Assembly: GCA_900323505.1 (NCBI GenBank)
Contig: OOIN01000019.1
Span: 1 to 56,693, forward strand
DNA length: 56,693 nucleotides
Source: Ustilago trichophora
Lineage: Eukaryota > Basidiomycota > Ustilaginomycetes > Ustilaginales > Ustilaginaceae
Direction of reading: 5' to 3'
Position numbers and translations under genes: made by a program. Shown piece after piece: positions 1-7,965 of the stretch (the first letter of the stretch is position 1; every line of letters begins with the position of its first letter). The notes under the pieces were generated by a model. It did not search any database. It was not told where the DNA came from and saw nothing but the letters and a program-made list of their open reading frames with translations.

Positions 1-136
1 CTAACCCTAACCCTAACCCTAACCCTAACCCTAACCCTAACCCTAACCCTAACCCTAACCCTAACCCTAACCCTAACCCTAACCCTAACCCTAACCCTAA
101 CCCTAACCCTAACCCTAACCCTAACCCTAACCCTAA
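1..136. repeat. Terminal telomere repeat array, (CCCTAA)n
   Basis: The first 136 bases are an uninterrupted run of about 22 CCCTAA units, then unique sequence. The C-rich strand reads 5'->3' inward, as expected for a left chromosome end. TTAGGG is the telomere repeat of many basidiomycetes, including smuts. The window therefore starts at or very near a true chromosome end. Confidence 0.98.
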
Positions 137-876
137 GTCAAATTGTGCGCGGTGCAATTAGAATCTGTCTACTCATGCCCAGACACATCACGCTCCTTGC
201 TCCAAGGACACATTGCGCTCTCAATTTTGAGGCCAGCATTCTGATCAGATTTTTGGCAGACATATTTTTTGACATTGTCCGTCAGTGTTGACATTTGAGC
301 CTTGTCTGTCTGCTGCAGTCCATGGGTACACATTGGTCACCGTCACACATCTGATCACTGCATATGTCTGCAGCACGGGTCACTTCCTCAATCATGTCCG
401 CCAGTCAGTCACGTCTGTCACTTCACCAAGTCAGTCAGTCAGTCATGTCTGTCACTCATGCTGTCTGCCAGTCAGTGAAGTGACGGACAGCTCAGTGAGT
501 CTGCTCCATGAGTAGGCCGCTCAGCCAAAAAAGTTGGATTGGTCTGTCAGGCACTAGAGAAGTGTGGGTGAGCGTGTCTGTCACGCTAGCAATTTCCCTG
601 AATTTTGACGCGTCCGTCACCCACCTGTCCGCTGCCCAGCCAAGGAAAAAGAATTTTCCGTTGCGGCACTGCACCAGTGTTTTTTGACGCGTCCCTCAGG
701 CTGACGGAGCGTGGTCAGGTTGGCCATTTTGGCGGGACGGACTGGTGCTTCTCCTGCGGCTGGCGCACCGCAGCCTAGGGCTAGGGCTAGGGGAAGGGCA
801 TGGTTCACTTCAGATCAACCTCAGGTACCGTGGGGATACCTTCAGGATCAAGATCTACCCCCTACTTGTACATTGC
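137..876. other. Subtelomeric spacer with short GTCAGTCA/CTGTCAC repeats
   Basis: No convincing gene. From about 280 to 640 the sequence is built from variants of GTCAGTCA, CTGTCAC and TCCGTCA, for example three consecutive GTCA units near 425-445. This looks like degenerate subtelomeric satellite. The short frames on both strands here are repeat translations. Confidence 0.6.
776..797 (+). repeat. Short telomere-like tract, CTAGGG units
   Basis: Three tandem CTAGGG hexamers, a one-base variant of TTAGGG. The G-rich strand reads inward, opposite to the terminal array. The tract sits just outside the CG-depleted OTU block. Confidence 0.6.
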
Positions 877-2370
877 ATGAAGGCAACTTCAGGTAAGTTC
901 AACAACTACACACCCAAGTCCATCCAAAGTATGAAGCTCAAGGAAACCAACTTGATGAACAGGAGACTTAAGTTGGCCAAGTTCCCTGCACTTAAACTTG
1001 GTGGACTGAGGGTGGAAGTTACTGCCTTTGGAAGTTGTCTTCAGGAAGCCAAGGCAAAGGTAGATGATAGTAGGTTGTTGGACCTTCACCAGTGGTTGAA
1101 CCCCACTTTACCTCACATGGCCAACTGCCAACTTAGGGTCAAGTTCATCAAGAAAAGGGACTACTTCAGCAACTTCAGAGAACTCCTCAGTAAAGCTCAA
1201 CATCTTGGGGTCTTCAGAGGTGACAACCAAAGGAAACCCGGGAAGGTATGTACCTACATACTTCAGGACTTGTTCAATGCCCTAGGTTGGAACTCAGGAA
1301 CTAGGACCAATAGGTGGGAGAAGGACCTTGGACCTTGGTGGACTTGGGTACCTACCCAGGCTGACATAGACTCAGCTTTGGAGAAGGTGGTGGAACCTGA
1401 GGTCAACTTCAGGAATCCCCTACTTGAAGATGTTCATGTTGAGGAGATCCTCAGGTGTACCAAGATCTACAAAAGGGGAACAAAGTTCAGGGCAGTTGTA
1501 CTTGATGAAGATGGGAAACATAGGAACTTTGGCTCCAGTACAACCAAGTTAGAGTTGGCCAAGATCCTTTTTGCCAAGTACAAGTACCATTGGACCAAGT
1601 ACTGCTACCTTGTGGAGGAACCTTTCCCAAGTTCCCAAAGTACACCTACCTTGGATGCAGAGTTGGAGAAGTACAACCTCCTTGGAACCTACATTATTGG
1701 TCCTTTGGAGCTCTTCCATGAACTTAAAGGTTCCAACAACTACAGGGTCACCTCAGGATACATCAGGGGAGATGGTAATTGCCAGTTCAGGGTACTTTCC
1801 AAGGTAGTTTATGGTCACCAGAAACATCATCCAAAGGTCAGGCAACTGGTGGTCAAGTACCTACAAGAGAACAGAGATAAGGTGGAGGCGGTTGTAGCTG
1901 CCAGTGATCTGAGGCAAACTGCCTTTACTCCAGCTAGAACTGTAGATGCCTATCTTCAAAGTATGGCCAACCTGGGTACATGGGGGGATGATGCTACCTT
2001 ATCTGCAGCAGTCCATGTGTTCAACCTCTACTTAGTGGTGATCAACACAGACCTTACCCACTTTGAACTTAGGAAACCTGGTACACCTGCAGATGATGTT
2101 CAGTGGCATGCACTTTACTATACTGGCAACCACTATGAACTGGTGTACAGGTTACCTTTCCTGATCCCAGCCCAAGCTGCTGCCCAAGCTGCCAGACCTT
2201 CATCCTAGTTCATCCTACCTCACCTGTACATACACTCCACTTGTAGATAGTTGCACCTAGCTTGTAGTTCCTCAGTCTTCATCTGAGGTTTTTTCATCTC
2301 CAGTAACCCCCAGTTGCTGGAGGTTTTTCCTCACAATGAAGTACCTTTTTCCATCTTGCCTTCAGTTGAT
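841..2370. other. CG-depleted block around the OTU gene
   Basis: I counted two CG dinucleotides in these 1,530 bases, one near 1239 and one near 1889, although GC content is moderate. The adjoining RNase Z gene has many per 300 bases. The depletion covers coding and 3' noncoding DNA, so it is not just codon choice. The words ACTTCAGG, CAAGTAC and ACCTTGG recur throughout. Confidence 0.85.
877..2208 (+). CDS. OTU-like cysteine protease domain protein, subtelomeric
   Basis: Reads 443 residues from the first in-frame ATG at 877; the frame is open without an ATG back to about 745, so the 5' end could be incomplete or spliced. A consensus splice donor (CAG|GTAAGT) lies at 892-897. The C-terminal third shows the OTU signature: GDGNCQFR holds the catalytic Asp and Cys and GNHYELV near the end holds the His, so the triad looks complete. 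OTU proteins are usually deubiquitinases, and OTU domains also occur in some mobile elements. The N-terminal 300 residues match nothing I recognise. All Arg codons I read are AGA/AGG, because the block is nearly free of CG. Function is inferred from the triad only; a subtelomeric repeat-gene family or an element-borne protease are both possible. Confidence 0.7.
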   Translation: MKATSGKFNNYTPKSIQSMKLKETNLMNRRLKLAKFPALKLGGLRVEVTAFGSCLQEAKAKVDDSRLLDLHQWLNPTLPHMANCQLRVKFIKKRDYFSNFRELLSKAQHLGVFRGDNQRKPGKVCTYILQDLFNALGWNSGTRTNRWEKDLGPWWTWVPTQADIDSALEKVVEPEVNFRNPLLEDVHVEEILRCTKIYKRGTKFRAVVLDEDGKHRNFGSSTTKLELAKILFAKYKYHWTKYCYLVEEPFPSSQSTPTLDAELEKYNLLGTYIIGPLELFHELKGSNNYRVTSGYIRGDGNCQFRVLSKVVYGHQKHHPKVRQLVVKYLQENRDKVEAVVAASDLRQTAFTPARTVDAYLQSMANLGTWGDDATLSAAVHVFNLYLVVINTDLTHFELRKPGTPADDVQWHALYYTGNHYELVYRLPFLIPAQAAAQAARPSS

Positions 2371-3493
2371 CTCGAGCGTGTTGGTACTTGAAGGTAGTAC
2401 CTGACCATCTGCTGAGGTTACCTCAAGTTCACTGAGGTTGTACCCATGTTCACCCAAGTTCATCTCCAGTTCCTGAACTTCACCCCAGGTTACCGGTACT
2501 TGACCGCACTTCCCTCAGTTCACCCCCAGTTTCCTCAAGTTCACCCAAGTATCCACCCAAGTACAAACCTACCATCCAACCTGGGATGAAGTGCCTGAGA
2601 ATGCCAACTTTGGACCCGTCTACCACCGTGACCAGCCATCCTGGAGCACTCATACTGTGCAGACACCATCCCCTAGCACCTCTCCACATATCTCATTAAG
2701 ACACAAACCACTTTGGAGGTGATCAAAAACTTTTTTTTTCTCCCCGGGTGATCACCCCTCCGCAACTTTGACGGCCCATAGCTCAGCAACCGCGTTAAAT
2801 GGTAACGTCAGACTTTGCATACACCCCCCTCTAGGGTATTCCTACATATCTCATTAGTACAGATTTTCAGTTTCCAAGGGTCCTCCGGCAGGGACCCTTG
2901 TAACCCTAACCCTGGCCTTGATAACAGTGCTCCTCGACCTTGGCACATCAAAACCATTTGCCAGCCAACCTTGAGGATTCCAACCGCAAGTGCAAATTAT
3001 CAAGGGCACAGAATGCCCTCAACTCTGCATCCGAGGTGTGCTTGATCGGCATGCCTACCCTTGTCTGGAAGACTTTGAGATGCGATCCATCTTTCAGGCA
3101 ATGCTCGTCAATCTCACTGCGCAGGCTTCGTATGAGCAGTTCAAAATATTAACTTACCCAATCCCGTCTGGAATGATAAGGTGGCACCTTTGCTGATTTC
3201 AATCTTGGCTGCCTTGGACACGGAGGATGAGGCTCAACATCAAGCAGAGGGCACGGATCTGGATTGATATGGCTTGGCAGTATCGGTGATTTGGGTCTAA
3301 TCCGACATTGCGTCGGTCAAAGGGGGTTCAGAATCTTGTCGACAGATCCATCAATTCATTCGTGAAAACAATCGCTTGTGTGTGATGAATCTTGAACCAC
3401 ACGTGGGGATTCAGAGTCTGCCTGCATGCTCAACTCTTGAAGAAACATGTTTGCGATCAGTTAGGAATGACCCCTGCTAGGATCAAGTGCATC
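2209..3493. other. Gene-free subtelomeric stretch after the OTU gene
   Basis: From 2209 to about 2650 the sequence keeps the CG-poor, AGTTCACC/CAAGTTCA-rich texture of the OTU gene. The words ACATATCTCATTA occur twice (about 2687 and 2845). Beyond 2,900 the composition returns to normal. Short frames between 2,815 and 3,480 show no recognisable protein. Confidence 0.5.
2902..2914 (-). repeat. Short interstitial telomere motif
   Basis: Contains AACCCTAACCCT, two telomere units in the same orientation as the chromosome end. It lies at the inner edge of the OTU-containing subtelomeric block, where composition changes to that of ordinary chromosomal DNA. Confidence 0.6.
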
Positions 3494-5872
3494 TCAGAAG
3501 CTGCACTCGTCGTCCGAGCGCAATTCCACCGTCCAGTAAATAGGCTCGTCGGTTTCCACCTCCACCACACCCTGCTCGTCATGCACATGATTCGACGTGG
3601 ACAGAAATCCACCCAACGTCGTCGAGTCTCCCTGCAAATTCCATTCCAGTCCTTTTGTCGTCACCTTTGCTCCCCCGTTTCCCACTCCCAATGGCAGAAT
3701 ACCGCACGTCTTTCCCATCACTTGGCGTGCCATCTTGAGCGTATGTTTGCCTTTTGGCAAAAGCCATGCAACGCTGCCATCACCAACCGCAAATGTTCGC
3801 TGCCTCTTTCTGAGCCGGTTGCCGCGATCGTTACGATTTTCTGGATCCATAACACTGCCCAGGTCTTCTGTGTTCGGCGCTAACTGCCATAGAACGTGTA
3901 GCGTGTGGACGCTCTGATCCAGGCGACCGGCGAGTCCGCCAAAGATGATCAGCGTAAGCTCTGTGCCATCTGCCGATGCTTCTTCGTGGTCTTCGACCTC
4001 TTGGATGGTCTTCTGCAGATCCGTAGCGTACTGCGAAGGTCGCACATGCACAGCAACTCCTTTTGATTCGAAAAAACGCTGTGTTTCTGGCCGAATCGAG
4101 TCAAGATCGCCGAGGATGGCGTTTGGCAAAGGTATACGAGAGTCTCCGTTCCCCTCTGCGAATGCTGCAGCACCAAAACAGTCAAGCAGGCGATTGGCTG
4201 CACCGTCGGCACACAAGCGGAGCGACGCTGATTGCCACAAACGGCGGAAATGCCCAATTTGACGCGAATCGATGGGAGAGTTGAGCAATACCATCGCATA
4301 GTGCGGTACGCTCCCTTGCCATGTCGGTAGAAGGTAGGGGGATGGTTCCCATGTCTTCTCGTCTGCAGTGCTTGATGCTGCTTGCTCGGCATGCTTCCTT
4401 TTCAAGCTATGGCCATGATCTGTTGACGGCGCCGCCGCTGACTCTTCCTCGTCCCATGGTCTGGCAAATACGTTGGCGCCATCGCATCTTGGCATCTCTG
4501 GTACCTCTTCTGTCCGAGCCGGCACCTCAAAGTGGAAGCCATCGAAGGCCGAGTACGTCTCAAGCTGTGATCCATCCTTGGCCGTTTGTTGCCAGGCCTG
4601 ATACGCCTGCACCTCGAACTCCTTCATGATGAGCGCCTTTCGCTCTGGGTCACCGAGCTGTCGATCATGAGCTTGCTGCTGGTTTTGATCCGACTCCTTA
4701 TTGGTCCCTGCAGTGTCGAGCAAGTAGTGCGGTGGGCTGGGATACTTTGTAGAAAAGTGGTTGAGGATCAAACGCTTTGCATTGACCAATGCAGCAAACT
4801 GCCCCGCTACTTGCGGTACAGAGTGGCCACGCAGCCGAGCCTTCGCTGCTGTCTCGTCGAAAGAGTCTGCTTTGCCGTTCTTGTTGAGATGCGGCGGAAG
4901 CGCAATGTTGGTGCTCTCATGCACCAACACGTCAGATCCGTATGCGAGCGCTGGCAAGCCACAACCAGCACGAAGCTGCGTCTCTGAGAAGCCACCGGTT
5001 CCATCGCTCGTGTCACCCATGATGGTGACTTTGCGTCCGGGTAGGCTCAATGGAGGTGGGCTGAGTACGGTGCCATCGGGAAGGTGGACAGATCGGCGCT
5101 GTGTGGTGAGCGTTGCCAGGAGAGAAAGAGGATGTCGAATGCCTCTCTGTTCGAGCAATGCTGGTGCGTTGCGCTTCAGTGCCTCGGGAATACTGGGGTC
5201 AAGAGGTTGCGCTCTTGGTTCCTCGTGGAATACGTAAGCAAGCGTGGGACATCGGTGCGAGATGGGTGCGGCGCTAACATGAACACGAGGACCTTGATTC
5301 GACGTCTTGAATGAGAGGAAGTTGGGCCAGCTGGACGATCTTGGATCCATGTCGAGGTTGCGTCCTGAATTGGCCTCGCCATCGTGCAATGGTAGGTTGG
5401 GAATGGTGCGCTCGGGCTGATCCTTGAGCGCATGAGGCGCACCGTGTGCGAGTTGATCAAGCGATGGCCACACAAACTCGTGTACCACATATTTGCCGCT
5501 CAGCTGCGAGTAGCAGAGAGAAAGAGTAGTACGTATCAAGGCACGCAGACCTGGAGGGCCGTAGATCTCTATACGCGGTGCTACAGTTTCGGCTGAAGCA
5601 GAAACGCCTGATGGGCCCATTATGGACATGAGCAGCGGTACAAGACCGAGGACGTGATCGGCGTGAAGATGGGTGATGAGGATCGTCTTGAGGTTGGCAA
5701 GCCGCTCGTCGACGCCAACGTATCGAGAGCGGAATTGACGCTGTGTACCTTCACCGCAATCGACCATGACAGTGTGGTTGTCCAGCTTGAATAAGAGCGA
5801 AGAGTAGTTCCTAGTTGAGTTGGGCATGGACGAAGTGCCCAGGAACTTGATTGACATGCGTGGTGCCACCAT
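3494..5872 (-). CDS. tRNase Z (short form) fused to thiamine pyrophosphokinase
   Basis: One uninterrupted 792-residue frame. Residues 1-440 are a metallo-beta-lactamase tRNase Z: LGTSSMPNSTRNYS at the N-terminus, the metal motif THLHADHVLG at 67-75, GDTSDGT, and LNHFSTKYP. tRNase Z removes the 3' trailer of precursor tRNA. Residues from about 520 to 792 are a thiamine pyrophosphokinase: CADGAANRLLD, GDLDSIRPE, TDLQK, GGLAGRLDQ, and near the end TTKGLEWNL and STSNH. TPK makes thiamine diphosphate from thiamine and ATP. A charged linker (about 440-515) joins them. The start is the ATG at 5872; MSIKFLG at 5857 is an alternative. The RNase half is ELAC1-like in length, not the duplicated long form. 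Both halves keep their key acidic and His residues, so I expect two activities. Confidence 0.92.
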   Translation of the reverse strand: MVAPRMSIKFLGTSSMPNSTRNYSSLLFKLDNHTVMVDCGEGTQRQFRSRYVGVDERLANLKTILITHLHADHVLGLVPLLMSIMGPSGVSASAETVAPRIEIYGPPGLRALIRTTLSLCYSQLSGKYVVHEFVWPSLDQLAHGAPHALKDQPERTIPNLPLHDGEANSGRNLDMDPRSSSWPNFLSFKTSNQGPRVHVSAAPISHRCPTLAYVFHEEPRAQPLDPSIPEALKRNAPALLEQRGIRHPLSLLATLTTQRRSVHLPDGTVLSPPPLSLPGRKVTIMGDTSDGTGGFSETQLRAGCGLPALAYGSDVLVHESTNIALPPHLNKNGKADSFDETAAKARLRGHSVPQVAGQFAALVNAKRLILNHFSTKYPSPPHYLLDTAGTNKESDQNQQQAHDRQLGDPERKALIMKEFEVQAYQAWQQTAKDGSQLETYSAFDGFHFEVPARTEEVPEMPRCDGANVFARPWDEEESAAAPSTDHGHSLKRKHAEQAASSTADEKTWEPSPYLLPTWQGSVPHYAMVLLNSPIDSRQIGHFRRLWQSASLRLCADGAANRLLDCFGAAAFAEGNGDSRIPLPNAILGDLDSIRPETQRFFESKGVAVHVRPSQYATDLQKTIQEVEDHEEASADGTELTLIIFGGLAGRLDQSVHTLHVLWQLAPNTEDLGSVMDPENRNDRGNRLRKRQRTFAVGDGSVAWLLPKGKHTLKMARQVMGKTCGILPLGVGNGGAKVTTKGLEWNLQGDSTTLGGFLSTSNHVHDEQGVVEVETDEPIYWTVELRSDDECSF

Positions 5873-6544
5873 GATTGGTCGATTGCTCGCTCGCTGTTGA
5901 CACTACGTAGGGGTGGGGGTGTATCCGAACAGAGATGCGACCGATGGTTTCGCCAGCCCGCCAAGCTTGATGCGAGGTTGCGAGGTTGCGCTCGAGGTTG
6001 ATGTTGGCGGTGATGGACAATGTTGATGAGTAGGGTATGGATGACTGTCCAAGTCAGAAATGTCGAAAAATTAAATTACTGTCATCCAAAATCGAGGCCC
6101 AAAAAGTACAATCGGGTCCAGTTGCTCCACCTGCAGTTTCACTGTGTATTATTAATATGCACTCTACTGTACAGCACAGTAATCGTGCACTGCTGCCGAG
6201 CTTCAAATGACTCGTCTGCAAACTAGACAGAAACATCTGGAGCTGCTCCCGTCGAAGAGAGGCTCTCCATCAAGAGTCTGCCTTGCGCTGAGCTTGTACA
6301 GACCGCTCGGTGACCCGGACACAGGGTTGCAAAGATATCGATCTACGTGGGGAATGCTGAGGTAAACTGGGCTTGCACAGGACAGGTACGTGACTGCAAG
6401 ATGATGGATTGCGACAAGACGTACAAATACAGAGGAGGTATCAAAGCGGTAGCTTACAAGCGTAGAAGAACGCGCAAATAGGCGAGAAGAGAGCGTCTGC
6501 AAAAGGTAACGAGACTGTATTGCCACTTGGGCAGAATGGAGCCA
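5873..6544. other. Intergenic region upstream of the RNase Z-TPK gene
   Basis: Holds the promoter of the RNase Z-TPK gene (minus strand) and the 3' flank of SPC25. I see no coding region, RNA gene or repeat. The 60-107 codon frames here are not protein-like. Confidence 0.5.
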
Positions 6545-7381
6545 TCAGCGAGCTTGACGACGGGCGGCATCACGCGCCTCGAGACGATCCTTTTCGACCT
6601 GGGCGCGTAGAGCAGCGCGCATCTTCTTGACAAAGGTGTAGAATTTGCGTGTAGAGTTGAGTTGGTGCAAGAGCGACTCTTGGAGACTTGATTCGAGGCT
6701 GGGCGAGACTGAAGTGAGCTTGTACTTGGTGCTGCTGACGTCGATGGTAAAGTGGCACTCTTGCGACCAGTCGTCTGGGTTCATCAGGTTAAAGGTGAAT
6801 TTGAGCTGATCACCCACCTTGGTAGGCACGACGGAACAGCCGGTCTTGGCTTGCAATAGCCGCAGCTCGGGTGCGTTTTTGTTGAGCTGCTCCTTCAACT
6901 TTTGCCTCTGCGACTGCTTGGCGTGCTTCTTTGTTTCCAAGTTGTGTCGAAGCTCGGCAATCTCTGCTTGGAGCTCGTTGCATCGCTGTGTGACCGACGC
7001 CTTTTGCGCGTGGAGTGCGTGTTGCCTAGATCGAAGGTTGGCGTCCTGGTCTCGCTCGTGAGCGATTGTGTCCCACAGCTGGCGTTGAGTGGCTTTGGCG
7101 TCGTCAATCTCGCGATCGAGGGTGTTGAGTTGATTGCGATGCTCCATCCTGTTGGCGTCGAATTCGGCCTTGTCGTCGTTAATGTTGGAGATGGCATTCT
7201 CGGTATAGGCACGGAAGCGTGTGGAGAAGGTCTTGACCGCCGAGACGATACTGGAAAAGTCAAAGACGGCGTTGTTATCCAGATCTGCGTACACCTTGCG
7301 CATTTCAGCATTGGATGGTGCCACTGATCCGAACGGTCTTCGTGGCGTGGCAAGGACTGATGGACGTGGCGCGGCTGCCAT
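6545..7381 (-). CDS. SPC25: Kinetochore protein Spc25, NDC80 complex
   Basis: 278 residues, no intron. A central coiled coil from about 65 to 170, rich in Gln, Glu, Arg and Leu, is followed by a small globular C-terminal domain (about 175-265) with the Spc25 pattern: LKFTFNLMNPDDW, a short strand segment, SPSLESSL and LNSTRKFYTFVKKMR. Spc25 pairs with Spc24 at the inner end of the NDC80 rod and ties microtubule attachment to the centromere. Length and domain order fit fungal Spc25. It is divergent from the mitotic-exit kinase gene at 7966 across a 584-bp shared upstream region. Spc24 was considered, but the coiled-coil length and the C-terminal helix fit Spc25 better. Confidence 0.85.
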   Translation of the reverse strand: MAAAPRPSVLATPRRPFGSVAPSNAEMRKVYADLDNNAVFDFSSIVSAVKTFSTRFRAYTENAISNINDDKAEFDANRMEHRNQLNTLDREIDDAKATQRQLWDTIAHERDQDANLRSRQHALHAQKASVTQRCNELQAEIAELRHNLETKKHAKQSQRQKLKEQLNKNAPELRLLQAKTGCSVVPTKVGDQLKFTFNLMNPDDWSQECHFTIDVSSTKYKLTSVSPSLESSLQESLLHQLNSTRKFYTFVKKMRAALRAQVEKDRLEARDAARRQAR

Positions 7382-7965
7382 TGTGTTGTGAGGCGAAGCG
7401 AGGCTTGTTTGTTGTTTTCAAATGTATGAGAAAAGAGCAAAGGGGTCGAGGCAGTGCCCAGCAGCAGCAGCGCAGGCGATAGGCGATGGAATGGTTTGTA
7501 ACGATGTGGTCAAGATGATGGTAGTTGCCAGACCAGACCAGACCAAAAATGCTGCGCGTCGTGCAATTTGGCTCCTCTCTGTGGCTCTGTCTGTGCCTCT
7601 AAAACCAAAGACAATAAATAGCCAAAAAGGGTCTTGTCACGTGACCGCGTCGCGCTGTCGCTGTTGCTGTTGCTGTTGGACCGAAAAAGTAACACTTTTC
7701 TTTGTGTTCATTAATGAATTGTTAAAACTCCACTTTTTGGTGCGCAGATGATGTGATGTGATGTGATGTGTGGAACATGTAAGCTGCACATGTCCCGCCT
7801 CGGCTTGTGCGTTCTGACAAAGGTTTGCTTGTCAACTGACAATCCAAATCCGACTTGGAGGTTGGTCGAATACACATCGTCTTGCTACGTCGTCTTTCTC
7901 GCTCTTGACCACCACCACCACCTTGCAAATATCCATCGACGGTCAACCTCTCACATCTGCCACTC
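7382..7965. promoter_or_regulatory. Shared divergent upstream region, SPC25 / DBF2
   Basis: 584 bases between two divergent start codons. Contains a GTCACGTGAC palindrome (about 7634-7643), a core CACGTG E-box, a CAG/CTG-type run near 7660-7680, and four GATGT repeats near 7748-7768. No other gene seen. Joint regulation of the two mitotic genes is inference. Confidence 0.45.

Noticed and set aside
3392..5314. Plus-strand frames of 100-163 codons inside the RNase Z-TPK gene
   Set aside because: They are antisense shadows of a strongly supported 792-codon minus-strand gene.
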